Assembly (NCBI GenBank): GCA_037178855.1
Contig: JASJZC010000007.1
Span: forward strand, 3,100,001-3,164,000
DNA length: 64,000 bases
Direction of reading: 5' to 3'
DNA from: Oscheius sp. JU75
Lineage: Eukaryota; Nematoda; Chromadorea; Rhabditida; Rhabditidae
This document shows, piece by piece, positions 1 to 12,400 of this stretch. Both the position numbers and the translations under genes were made by a program. The notes beneath the pieces were generated by a model. It made no database searches, had not been told where the DNA came from, and saw only the letters and a program-made list of their open reading frames with translations. How positions within the stretch are numbered: position 1 is the stretch's first letter; every line of letters begins with the position of its first letter.

Positions 1-76
1 ACAGTTACCTATAGGAAAGCAAAGCGTTGAGCATTCTTCAGGCCACCAAACACAAGGTACATAGTTTTGTTTTCAG

Positions 77-340
77 ACTGAACCTACAGTAGCTAAGAAA
101 GTCTGGTCGACTACAAGACAAACAATAAGGAAGTTTAAAAAAGAGCCTACACGAGTTAATGCGTGTGAAATTCGCATAGTTAATATCGACTTAGAAGCAG
201 AAGCGGGTAGACCTTCAACGTCAAGTGAAAACGCAGTTTCATTGCAGGTTTGCATGGATTTTAGCAGTAATCAAAGACATTTCCAGTTACACAGAATATC
301 AGAAGCAAACGAGTCGGATGAAGACGAAGTGTCTGTATAA
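77..340 (+). CDS. C-terminal exon of an unrecognised gene (5' end outside window)
   Basis: An open frame of 87 residues ends at a TAA at 338-340. It begins directly behind a TTTTGTTTTCAG acceptor at 65-76. The same frame has a stop (TAG) just upstream, so the acceptor must be used and the rest of the gene lies left of the window. The peptide is basic at first (KKVWSTTRQTIRKFKKEP) and ends in an acidic tail (EANESDEDEVSV), as in many intracellular or nuclear proteins. No domain is recognised. The GT at 57-58 cannot be the matching donor because it would make a 20-nt intron and break the frame. Confidence 0.45.
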   Translation, partial: TEPTVAKKVWSTTRQTIRKFKKEPTRVNACEIRIVNIDLEAEAGRPSTSSENAVSLQVCMDFSSNQRHFQLHRISEANESDEDEVSV

Positions 341-728
341 AAATGTTATGCACTATGTGCCCTTTCAAATGAATATATTATCAACGAACCTTTTCGCGAT
401 CTAGGCCATGATCGTGTTAAAGCTACAATAAACGAGTCGTTGTAACCGGATGGATCAAGGATTAAAGCAGTAGGTACTAGCGTACATACCGGTTTGCCAG
501 TATGTGTCTTGAGACCAATTTTTGTTGGAAGCGGAATAGCTATTGCTATGTCTCTAGTGTAGCGTTTCAATATCTTAAAAAATAGTAAAAAAGAAATAAT
601 AAAACTCTGACTTAGGATACTCATCCAGAAGTGTATCGTACCTGAAGTTTCCATGTCTTGAAATGCTGCAGAGTTGTTAAGAACAGTATTCCCAATGGAG
701 GAGTGGATATTCTTACCCTTGATATTAG
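341..728. other. Unresolved interval between genes
   Basis: No supported gene. Short open stretches exist on both strands, including a 102-codon minus-strand ORF and a + strand hydrophobic run near 520-560. Neither has a clear start, splice context or recognisable family. Parts of 640-680 may hold an upstream exon of the MAM-like gene that follows. Confidence 0.4.
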
Positions 729-2791
729 GCTGCTCTCTACAAGTGCGCCAACGGGGATGTCACGCATGGGCAGCTCGAACTGGTGGATTCAGACCGTAGT
801 GGGGATTACGAGCCACCTGCCGAGGCTTGTTCATTCCCACAGTGCCTGCCATGCACACTGGTTGTCTTTTACTTTGCATTCTTACTACTGGTTTGTGGTA
901 TACTCTTTCTATTTCATGCATCTGTTTAAGTCAATGCTTGTCTACCTGGCCCTTTCGGCTTCGGATTGGCTCCAGGATATGGACGTTTGTCAGATTACAT
1001 TTATTATATTAAATTATGTTCTCAGCTGGTTTGTATGGTGGAGTTCCAGCCTACGGAGGAGTCTATCCTGGGCGAATGGGACCTTTTAGATCGGAAGGTC
1101 ACAGGCAAGGAGTAGCGCAGCAGGCAGCTTCTCAGCCTGTTCAGTTCCAAGCACAAATGGACGATGTCGAAATTTTTCTTGCATCAAAAACCTAAAGTTT
1201 AGGTCCAATCAGTCTCATCGCTGAACTGCCCCAATTTCAACGAAGTTAACCAGTGTAAGTGGGGAAACACGAATGATGAAGAGTTGGACTGGGTGTCAGT
1301 CAGTAGAGCTCCAGAGGCTGACCGCTGGTTCGGAGCTCTTGGAACACCAACTTATCCCGGTAATTAGACCATTTTTTTTCTCTCAAGATTGTTATAGACG
1401 AAACAGCTGGAGCATTAATTTCAACACAAAGACATGGCTGGGAAGGCGGTCGCCTTGTGTCTGACTTTTTACAATGCATCGGTCAAGGCTTAAGGCTAAC
1501 TGCGACTGTTTGGAAAACTAGAGATGGCAGTCCCATGGAGCAGCCAAAGCTACAGGTAGTGATTTTGTAACAGTCAGTTTAAATCTTTAAGGTCTGTACT
1601 CGGAATCACGGAGAAGAGAAACTTCCTCTGGTTAACTGCAATGATCTCGAGATCCGTAACGGAGTTCCTATCACGGCGGAAATACCTGCTGCTGGCGATC
1701 CTTTCACTCCGGCTCAAGTAGGTCTTCAGACAAAGGAACTTAACGTTTAGGTGGTTATCAATGGGTACAACTTCATGGCACTTGCCGGAGGTGCACTGTT
1801 CATTCAAGATATTGTCGTTGAAGGAAATAATGGCTGCTCAACAAGCAACTCAAATAACCCTGTTCTTATTTCTGATAGCCGACCTCCACCACCACCGGCT
1901 CGCGGAAGCTCGTCTGATCCCGTTGGACCCCTAAAGGTTACAATGTCTATTAATAGCTAAGTTTTTTAAGGCTGTTGACGGGTTGTCGGGACTGGAAGCA
2001 ATTGACGCCGCTCCACAGACAGCGCAATTAGAGGATAATTCTGTCCTGGAACAATCTTTGCCGGATACTATCAGTCGTAATAACGCTCCAAGAACAGCAA
2101 ATTCCATTGGAGTATCCCCGACCTTGTTCGAAACCTGTCTGGCACTTTCATGTAATCCTTCTGGTATGTTTCACTGTCTGCGTGATTCACAATATGCGCA
2201 GATCTAAACTGCAAGTTTTGGAGATCAGCCGGAAATAACAGATGGGAAATCGGCGCTGCCAACAGAATTTCGAATCCTCTTACCGGAATTCATCTTCCTC
2301 CTGGAACATGTAAAATGTCTTGGAAGCTGCAACTGTAAACTTTCAGCTCAAAAGTTTTTGGTGGCTCCATTCCTTGACTCTCACATCAATAGCTATACTC
2401 TAGTCTCTGAATCGATTACAATTCTACCCCTGCAGGAGATATATTTCTGTTTCTACGAATACTACGCAACTCACGGACTCTCTTTGGTAGTTTGCACAGA
2501 TAAGATGGAATGCTTCTATCAGAAAAACGCTTTGGCAATCGGACAAAGTGCTGAGGTGACCAAAAAAACTGTAAATTTTACAACAAACTCTTTCTAGGAG
2601 AATAAGCGATGGAATATCCGATGTCCGAAACTGCCAGTAGGAACTTATGAGGTGAACAAACTTATTACATAACTTTGAAACTTTTCCAGCTAAGAGTCAT
2701 AGCAGAGAATAACGGTGACAACAAGGGAGAAGTCGGTTTCTTGCCCATTCGCATTGCCAGAGATCCTCAAGGATTGGACTTTATTTGCTAG
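729..2791 (+). CDS. MAM-like ectodomain protein, copy A (N-terminus uncertain)
   Basis: A multi-exon gene with two extracellular domains that I read as MAM-like. The first has the pattern LNC...CKW..NTNDEELDW (about 1225-1300), then GGRLVSDF, a strand-rich core and a closing QDIVVEGNNGC near 1805-1835. The second begins CNPSDLNCKFWRSAG and contains RISNPLTGIHLPPG (near 2260-2305). The protein ends at TAG 2789-2791 with DPQGLDFIC. Before domain 1 lie a hydrophobic stretch (VVFYFAFLLLV near 870) and a Gly/Pro-rich linker (GYGPGLYGGVPAYGG), so it could be a type II membrane protein. This depends on a 36-nt intron near 895-930 that I inferred. A proline-rich linker separates the two domains. One intron is only 27 nt (2571-2597). 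The next gene is a paralogue. MAM domains usually mediate adhesion or receptor-protease contacts; the role here is unknown. Confidence 0.6.
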
Positions 2792-3066
2792 CTGTACGGA
2801 TCTCTCTCAGCCCCTGTGTCTTTTCGACTGTATTTAAGAAATGTGGAATAAACATATGCATATCAGTTATGTCCCTTTTCCCTTTGGGGAGGAGTCACAA
2901 TTTACCGGCAATGTTCTTGCGTGGGTCAACCGACCGGTCCGCTTTCACCCTCAATCCCGACTCTCGCTGTCCAAAAGTTCTTTGTATTCGGCTCGTCCAA
3001 TCCGGCAATTTCCTCCCGGGTCACTCAAATTAACTGTATCATTATTTCGGACTCGTTCTTCACTAC

Positions 3067-5017
3067 ATGCTGCTTGCAATCTTTCTTATTCTATTCTCTG
3101 AAGGCAGTAACTTTAAAGGTTCTCATAATTGCAATTAATGAAAATATTAAAACCTTAGTACACGCTTGTATATCTAATCCACAATCTGCGTGTTCTGTCG
3201 CATCCTATCAGTATAGTTCTGCCTGTCGTACCCAAATCGACTCTCTTCCACAACAGCAATACGCCCTCAGTCCTGCATCAAATGGTCAATACAATGGTAT
3301 TCCAATCTTTTTTGGACGAAACTTCTTTTTTCAGGTTTTTTAGGTGAAAGTGTTCACGCCAGAGCCTATTCGGAACGGGGCAGTTCTAGTGATTTCGCGA
3401 AAAGTGATCAAGAACTTCAATGCCGCTCAGTCTTGAATTGCACCTGGAGAAATGTAGAAGAAGATCAACTAGACTGGGTTGTGGGAGAAGGCGGAGTCGA
3501 TGCTGCCAAAATGGCACTAATAACGGGGTCAACTGTCTTACCAGGTAAGAAAATTTCTATGTTTTCGAGAATATGAATCTAGATTCAACGTTCTTCATAC
3601 TGGCTTCGGATCCGAGACCAACATTTCACGGAGGACTGCTGGTATCCTTACCAATTGGATGTCAACAGTCACAAGGAATCCTGTCTTTTCGCTATTGGAG
3701 AAGGTAGGTCACGTATATTAATGCCGCACATTCGAGTTTAGTCGAGCTCGAACGATTGGCATGGAGCCTGACTTGGATGTCTGTACAAGAAAGGCTTTGG
3801 AATCAAATCTGGATAACTGCTTGACAATTACACCAACTCCTAACCACACGGTTGTTGTCAGCATACCATCTCTATTGGAACCATTTGAAGTTTGTGACTC
3901 TTTTGCAACAACAAGCTTCCAGATTGTGATTCGCGGATTTGCGTTTGAGAACGAACCAGAAGGAGGAGTTATTCTGATAGACCAAATCGACTACTTTGCT
4001 CATCTCGATCAGCCTGAAAATTGTGTGGATAAACCGATTGACACAAGCGAGATAGAAAAGTTCCAAACGGAAATTCCTTCACCTACAGAAAAGCATGTTA
4101 TATCGAGAGAGACAGGTTTTTTTCAACTCTCACTCTCGTCAAACTATTTTTTTTAGGATCCGACGACTTCCACAGATCAGTGATTTCGAACGAGGTGAAA
4201 CAGCACGACGTGAAAACGCACAGTACCGTGGTGCAAAAGGACGAAGAGACTTCACAAGTCGTCGTTTTGAACCGAGAATCAGAATTCGATAATGATGAGC
4301 TGTGCAGGTGGGGCAAGTTTTTCGAGCAAGCTCAATTGGTTTCAGATCTTTACGCTGCTTTATCGGCAGCATGGATTCTGGTTGCGAGTATCAACGAGTT
4401 GGAAAATCATCGTCAGGAAATGGATTTTCTCAAGGATGGAAAGCCTTGTCTCTGAAAACCAATATCGCTAATCGACTCACCGGAATTCATCTCTCACCAG
4501 AAGCCGATGAAGGTATCATTCTAACAAATCTTCCAGAAGTCCATATTTCAGACGCGTACTTTCTTTCTGCCGACTTTCCAGGCTTTGCAAGGGCACGACA
4601 ACACCAGCTTTTCGTCCTCGAATCTCCATTTTTTGCCCTCCCTGAAGACGGCTCTGACGTGTATCTCGGCTTCAAAAAATACTCCGTCACACAGGGTCTT
4701 GACTTAAGTGTTTGTGAAGACGAAGAAGGTTTAAAGTAATCTACTACGTAGTCGGTGCTTAAGCCTCCTATGTTCAGGTGTTTTTGGAACATGTATCAAA
4801 ACAGTTTGGATCCTTTCCGGGCAGCTTGGACAACTGAAGTCATTCTTCTTCCAACCAACATCACGAAAGTGAGTGTTTCAAACTATGTTATGGAAACGAA
4901 TCATAGGTTTATTTCCTCGGAAAACAAGATTTTGGTGCAAAGGCGAATGAAGGCCAGCTGGGGATCACACAAATCGACCTCTTCTTGGATGAACATGGTT
5001 CCACGTCGCTTTGCTGA
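3067..5017 (+). CDS. MAM-like ectodomain protein, copy B (secreted)
   Basis: Starts with a signal peptide (MLLAIFLILFSEG). Domain 1 carries VLNCTWRNVEEDQLDW, then GGLLVSLPIGC and a closing ILIDQIDYFAHLDQPENC, parallel to copy A. A charged linker follows. Domain 2 contains NIANRLTGIHLSPEAD, matching the RISNPLTGIHLPPG block of copy A, then LSVCEDEEGLKCFWN and LGKQDFGAKANEGQLGITQI. It ends at TGA 5015-5017 with DEHGSTSLC, matching copy A's DPQGLDFIC. About eight exons join in phase with short GT-AG introns. An AATAAA lies near 5164. The shared layout and end motif show a tandem duplication with strong divergence. Copy B has a cleavable signal peptide, whereas copy A seems to use an internal hydrophobic segment. 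Binding partner unknown. Confidence 0.6.
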
Positions 5018-8000
5018 TCCTCCTCTAATCCCCAGAGTCATTGAAAACGGGAAAAGTCCCAAACAAGGTATCTCTTTCATTTTCGCAATATATTTGTGTC
5101 ATGGTCCTCTCGACAATTTTTGTTAATACCAAATCATGTGCAGACATTTTAATTTAATTCGTGAATAAATAACGTTGACTAGCATGTTGTGAGAGATTTG
5201 GTGAAATGTCACGTTTCAAAATAGCTCACAATCTCTTACTCTGTAGATTAGACCAAGAAATTTTTCATATACCTCATTGTTTTATTTTTATTCGAATGAA
5301 TGTCTTGGATGTCAAGTTCAGATAGACCACATTAAGTTTTATTTCCAGTTTTGACAAGTACGCAGTTTCCCTTTGAAGATATGTTGAGCTAATCTCGACG
5401 ATTGGCTGGGGTATATCCGCCGCTTTCACAGACCTTCCGCTTCTAAGAGATGCTCTTGAGAAGCTCTCACGCGGCCCATCTGCTTCGTTCGTGTGCCCTG
5501 ATTGAATCAGGCAGCGACTGCATCGATCTGCAAATCCAGGCTTCCCTGTCCTCATTAAAGACATTAAGTTCTTGGCTAAATGTCATTTACCAGGGAATTA
5601 GGATGGATTGTCTTTAAAAAGACAAGTAGCAAGATATTTTACCCACACCCTAAATTGTCTTCTTAAGCTTGAAGCGATTCAGACGCTTGCGAATAACAAC
5701 TCGAGCATGATAATTGCTGGCCTAGTTTGCTCAGCAAGAAACCTTTCATTACGCTCTACTGCCATTGGCACACTTCTACGGTCTCACTAAATTTGAGCCA
5801 CTTAAAGTCATAGCTAGGTTTTCTGACACTTTTACACTTCAATTCAGTTTTCTTCCTACTGAAAAATAGTCAGCGCGCCCGTCATTTTGTGCCAAAAGCC
5901 CTCGACGGCATACTTCTTTTCACGATGTTTTAAATAGTTAACGATAGAAACAAAGATCAAAAAAGTCTTGATCTAAATAAGAAATCACCTCCCAATGTGC
6001 TCTTGTTAAGCAAAACGTCCATGCGTGACGAACATCCGTTTTCACGCAGTCTCTTGCGTGTGTGATCCTTCTTTTATTTATGCCCTCTCTCTGCTTTCTA
6101 ACTACCTTCTACTTTAATCCAAGCATCCCAGGTGCGGTATGCACGACCGAATGCATTTATAACCACTTCAAGACAGCTTTTATTTTGTTCCGCTGAACTT
6201 GTGAAGCTTTGTTGCGTCTTAAACAAGCGCACTCCATATATATCATGATAATTAAATAAGAAGATAAAGAGGTATGACCTATTGTTCCTGTCCTATGCCG
6301 CTATGCATACATACAACTGATCAGCCCCTCTCTGGAATGAATCTCAAATTTCCAATACGCAAAGTAGGTTTAATGTCTGGGGGTGTGGTGAGCATCTGTT
6401 TTGCTTAAGTCTTAACAGCCAAAATGCCCTGACATCTGAAACTGTTTCGCGTTTAATGGTCTGTCACAAGTAGTCCACAGATTCTTAGGCTGTGTAGAAG
6501 ACAGAAGATGTTGACTCAGAGAATCCGGCAAACAGAGCGCTCTCGACCTAGCCGCGGCTAAACACTCGACCGCCGATCTGCCCACATCCCTCATCTGACA
6601 CCCAGTATCCCTACCCCTACCCTAATGAGCGTAAGTTCCTGTATCTACTCAATTTACGTCGCTCACTTACCGACTACGACGCACATATCAGATGGTTGTG
6701 GAATCCATTACCCTTCGAGGACTATGTGTCTCCCGCGCTAAGCTCGGACTCTCTAGTTGCTATTCATAGTTAGGAAGCGATTACGCGATGAGGCTCGCTT
6801 CATCCAATTAACAGGAAATGGCAGGATAGCGTGATTACAGGACACTCGATCGAATTAGCTGCCTGTTCACATCTATCCTCATCCAATTCCTAATTTGATC
6901 CAAGGCTAAGCCATCTTCCGTATATTTTGGCGCTTTCATTAGGAGCCAATAAGCGAGTGTTCCTTGATGGCTAGAAGGACGGATAAGGGTATACTTTTAG
7001 TGATGTCGCTGTCTGTACATTTCTCATCGGAAACAGTTTGGCAGAATCAGTGAATTGTAATGTCCAATATGCAGCGAAAGGGATCGTTTCGACACGGAGA
7101 ACATTTCCATTGAAACTGAATCAATATTCGTCGCTCTATTTCCACAAACTCACTCGTCCTCACGACTAGTTGCCAGCGGCGCCCTCCCAAACTGTAAGAT
7201 CACATTAAAAAAAAAGCCGTACGCGACGAAAAACTCAGTAGTAAAATCAATTGATCTGGATAGGAGCTTCACAATGCTTTCCACGCGGCAAAAGTGAGCA
7301 GGGAACGCAAATAACCGCGGCAGTCGATTGATCAGGTATTGGCTGTGTAATCCTTCAAAGCGCAGTCGGAATCATTTCTCTTCGGCCATATGGCCACCTA
7401 ACGCTTTGAGCGAAACCAACTGCTCTTACGAAATACAAACGATTAAACCTTCTTGTTCTTTTTTGGATCCATGAGTAACTTTGATACTTTTTGCATATCC
7501 CTGAGCTCATTAGATTCGACGCCTATCGTATTACTTTTTTGGAGCTCCGAGCCCCAATTAGAGGGTCGACTATCCGATTTCTAGCCTTTTCTCATCCAAC
7601 ACGACCCCCGGGGTGAACCATCTTCATTAGGGTCGCTAGAGCAATAATCAGCCGCCTAAATCAGTTTGGGGAGGGCCAGTTTGTGGTGACGGAAGACGTC
7701 TTGCGTGCAGATGAGGCCAATTGTGTTCGAGGCCCTGCGAGTGAGGCATTTCTCCAATCAGTAGCTCTGTGGCAGAATGTCCGACTTGGTGTCTTCTCTT
7801 GATGAGGTACGGTAGTTTTCTTTAAAATCCAATTCGAATGTACAACCTCAGACGCACACAATAGAATTTCACAGGTCGTAAACTGTTTCCCATTAGCAAT
7901 TGCCCGCACTATTGATCATATTCACTGATCCATCTGCACTCTCAGCATAGGTATTGAGTGTTCCAGATTTTTTGTTTAGGCACTTCTCGCTTTCGAGTAG

Positions 8001-9495
8001 TACCGATACGTGTCCCATGGACACCCATAAACCAATTAAACAAGAACAATAGCTCTCAATGACCGTGAGTATAGAAGAACAGCGAGCAGATGGTCGTTTT
8101 TAGCCTGTTAGTTGACCTTTTCAACGGCTCCTACTACAATTGTTTTGTGATGAGAATCGTCTATTGCGTGGTAATTAAAAGACTCTTTCTGGTAGTAACT
8201 GCCCAACCAACTCCCTCCCCAGCGAGCAGTTAGATTAGGCTATCCAGGCAATGGGTGTCTCGTACTACGAGCTCAGTCGCAGATGTCGCCCATCTGTTCC
8301 CTGTCATTGGACTAGTCACACAGATTGCGCATACAGCTCGTCAGCTTGCCCTTCTCTGTACTGGTAACTCCTCCTCTCTTGTACTCTCTCTGTCATAAAC
8401 GCGGGAGCTCCGTACAATTCACCCAGTTTCGGCGGGCACTCTCTGACCTCTCCATTGTCCGCCACACGCACCCCCTACTGCGAATCCCGTCAACTGTCCA
8501 AACTGTCCTCCTTCCGTCAGCTTTGTCCAAAAGTGAATGATGATAATCGAAACTGTAAGTTCTGCTAGATTATTGTACAGGCGGCTCATTCACGCTCTAT
8601 ACTCTATGTTTGCGTTGCGTCATCCGCCGGCAATTCGCTTCCGCCTGACAATTCACTGCCAACAATAGAGATCTTTTCAACGTACAGACCGAATAACAAT
8701 GATGGGAATTGGGGTGCCCTGACCCCAGTAAATTGCGTATAATCAACTTTTTCCTGGTCTGCTTCAGAAGCATTAACCATTTATTTATCTTTCCTTCATC
8801 CCGCCGTTTATTCGAATACGCCTAAACTAGCATCAGTGAAGGCGTAAACAGACAGCTCATTTACCAAACATTCATAGAGCACTAACTTTTCCAGCATATT
8901 TTTGATCCGAACACCACATTTTTTTGTAATCAGCTTGTTTCCCCGCGGCTCCATTGATATCATTTTGTTATCAGCGCAAGGTGCTACCGAAAAGACAACA
9001 GCTTTTGGCATTAGGGAGGAGAAGATAGCACATGGTGTAGGTGGGGGGTCTGACAGGCATATTCGGTGGAGCAACTCGTAATTTTGCCGCTTTATTCGTC
9101 CTAGCCGCGTCGCATTGACTCGCGACGCGTGCCGAGACACCGCCTTAGGTCAGTGCCGTGATGGTTGAAACTCGCGGCACTATTCTTCTCTCTATGCCAC
9201 CACTAGTAAGACCATCAAAGGTGAGATTTGGAACATATCTGATCACATGGGCAGTTCTGAGAACCTCGAACAACCATTTTTGTTGAAAATGGAGGACTTT
9301 CGTTTGTTTACTTTAGAGAGCTTTGGTCATTCAAGCATCACAGCAACTTTTATAGTGTGGATCATGTCATTACTTATGCGGGTGACTTCGTTTCGCAAGT
9401 CGGCTTATACGAGACCGATGGCAGAAGACGATAATTCCTTTTAACAACTGTTTTCGCGCGCGAATGCAGACCCGTGACTCAAATGAGATTTTCAG
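5018..9495. other. Long gene-poor interval upstream of the RBFOX gene
   Basis: No gene could be supported over about 4.5 kb, the largest gap in the window. It starts with the 3' UTR of the MAM-like gene (AATAAA near 5164). Isolated ORFs of 60-110 codons (for example 5274-5564 minus and 8808-9140 minus) have no recognisable family and no splice continuity. The interval probably holds 5' non-coding exons, a long first intron or control elements of the downstream RBFOX gene. That is inferred only from position. Confidence 0.45.
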
Positions 9496-9498
9496 GGT

Positions 9499-12400
9499 AT
9501 GCAAATGCAATCTCTCTACGCTGTACCAGGAGGTCAGGCTTTTCAGCCATCTCAACTAACTGGCTATCCCATAGTGAATAATGCAGCTCTGGTTCAGCAA
9601 CTAGCAGCCCAACAAGCCCATCAACTGGCAGTATCTGCCGGTGAGTTTCTTTTTGCTTTTCCTGACTGAAACCGCTTGTGTCACAATTTCCTCTCACCTC
9701 ATTCTTGGTTGAATTTGCCACTAAAATTATTCATCATTTTCTCATTATGCCACCAACGCGAACACGTCTTGATGGCAAGCTGTTTGCGCCAAATATGGTA
9801 GGGCCTCCCAGGGCGAGCAACAGCAGGGGTTAACCGGATTAGACTCTGTTATATGATTGATCCTGCATGAGCAAGTCGGCTTGTTTTTTAAGAGGAGATT
9901 AGATAACGTTCGTGTTGTTCCGGCTACTTACCTCCGCACCTAAAGATGCTATCGCGCAACGTGACAGCGTTAGCCTCGCGCATTTTTATGACAGGAGAAG
10001 AGCCAGTGGCCCACAGAGCCGAGATAAGCTTCGACATTCTCACAGTAAATCGCTTGTGTGACCCAGTTGCGCCAGAGCGTGAATGGCGTAATTAGCCAAT
10101 GCAATTAGCCCGACAGCCAAAGGATAATGCCGCAGACTGTGAATTGGGGCTGAGGGCCAATTTTCGCCGGTTGAAAATCTGTTTGGTTTTTTGCGTACAT
10201 TTAACAAATTTATGATCAGATTAGAAACTGACAAGAACAAACATTAACAGTTCGTTTATTGAATATCATTGCCGGAAATTGCTTTGATTTCACCTGAATT
10301 TCGTGTAAAATCCATTTTTTTCTCCGCGCCTCTTTAAGTTTGAGTCAAGTGTGTTTTCTAGAGAAGCATCAACTTAAGCTGAAAGAGACGAACCAAGTAC
10401 TGCTTGGCACAGCAGCGGTGTGGCACTCTTTTCCGCTTATTTGCTTAGACACTTGACAGGTGCGGTGACGTCCGAAATGAGAAAGAAGAAGTACTTCCTG
10501 AAATGAACAAAAACTGTGATTATTCGTTAAGGGGAGATACCAAGACAAAAAAGTTTCTAACTTGCATGCACGTGAACCATCCCGATATATTGTAGTCGCT
10601 TCATCTTCATAGATCGAAGAGATTTGGTTTTCTGTGGCGAGTGTTGGGAACCATTCTATTTTTCATTTAAAAGATCAACAAACATACTGCACGATATGCA
10701 TCAAAGTGGCAACTCCTTGAACCACAATGATTTTGCTGACACAATTTGGCTGCGACGTCACGAGCTCTATCTATTCAAAAACGGTAAAGAAATTAGAGGT
10801 CGAGGCGTCGCAACAAGCGGACTATTAGGCTTCTAGCAGCCTTCTTTGCATCAAACACATCGTGTTAACCGTGTGTTTTTGTAGCCAGCATGCAGCCCCA
10901 CAACGGAATGCTCTTGCAAGGCGCCTCCACAATGATGAGCGCCTCCCCAGCCGGTGAAACGAAGATCAAGGTGAGGCCGTCTCTGCCCCAACTGGCGGAA
11001 ATTTCTATGTGTTTCTATGGGCAGATTTTTTCTAACATTTTGCCTGTGTTTTTGTTATGGCTAGAGCTAGAAAGCAAGACAGAGAGAGAGAGCAAGAAAA
11101 AATCTGTCCTTCTTCTTTTTATTTTCTCTACAAAACACTACCCCATATTTGGTGTTCCGCAATGCTCTTGTGCCAAATTGTAGGCATTGTCTACTCATGT
11201 AATACTAGCAGTGTGCCCTGCGCATGACTTTATGTTCACATAAGCTTTCGCACTTTCGTTTGTTTCGAATGTCTTTTTTTTAGTAATCTGCCGCTATCAT
11301 TTCGCCTGTCAAAACCTTCAAAATCCAAATTCACAAAACATTCATTAATGAAGAAATAGTTCGAGCGAGTCGTAATGCTATCTTCAGGATGACCAACAAG
11401 CAGAATATGATCTTCAACTGCAGATTCAGCAGCAATTGGCAGGAATTGGCCCTCAGCTGCCAGGGTCAGGTCAACCTCAAACCGGTCAAACCACTCCTTC
11501 TGCACAGCCTGATCCAAGTACAAGCGGTAAGTTCATAAAAATCTTGTCTTGCGATTACATCTCGGGACAGTGAGCGTTTTCGAGGTGGTGACACAATGGA
11601 AGCCAAGGCCGAAGTTCCTAACTGACCTTCCTCCTAACAGACAATAACCAAAAATTTTCAGTTCCAAATGACAGTCACAAACGTCTTCATGTGTCAAATA
11701 TACCCTTCCGATTCCGTGATTCCGACCTTCGATCACTCTTCGAGAAATATGGACAAGTCGTCGATGCGGAAATTATCTTCAACGAACGTGGTAGTAAAGT
11801 GAGTTTCCGTCACTGGCAAGAATTTGATTATCGCCTGTCAGCACGAATGCACGCCGTCTGTGAGTCAAAAGTCATTAGGATTAAACTCAGATAACACTTC
11901 TTACGTAATTTGGCCCTAATGCAGTCTTCGCGCCTGAGCAAATTTCTTTTTCAGGGATTCGGCTTTGTGACCATGGCAAAACAGGAAGAGGCTGAAAAAG
12001 CACGAAGCGAACTTCATGGATCACAATGCGAGGGACGCAAAATAGAAGTGAACTGCGCTACTGCAAGGATACATTCGAAAAAAGCGAAACCGCAGCCTGG
12101 TAGTTCCTATCTCTTTCATATTTAGTTAAAGGTTATAGGTGTCTTGGATCCCACTGCTCTAAATTTGGCTGCTTTGCAAAATGTTGCCCTGGTGAATGCA
12201 CAACGCGCCATGTATCTGAGGAATCCTCTCATTGCCCAGTCCCTCTTGGCTGGACGCGGTCTGATTCCGGGACTTGCTCAGCCAGGAATACCGCTGGGTC
12301 TTGGAGCACAAGTTGCTGCTCTTCATGGTCAACCCCTTCTGGTTGGAGGGACTGCGGCTGGACTCAACCCTCAGACGGCAGCCCTGGCACAGTTCTCCGC

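Noticed and set aside
57-76. 20-nt GT...AG candidate intron at the window start
   Set aside because: Splicing it creates an immediate stop (GAC TGA is out of phase), so the real donor must lie outside the window.
346-654. 102-codon minus-strand ORF with a hydrophobic stretch
   Set aside because: The opposite strand is equally open over part of it and neither reading has a family or clear start.
5274-5564. 96-codon minus-strand ORF with a CSRCL motif
   Set aside because: One short Cys pair only, no acceptor or poly(A) support. It may be chance; kept out of the gene list.
8808-9140. 110-codon minus-strand ORF upstream of the RBFOX gene
   Set aside because: No signal, domain, splice context or poly(A) signal; composition looks random and it lies in the gene-poor interval.
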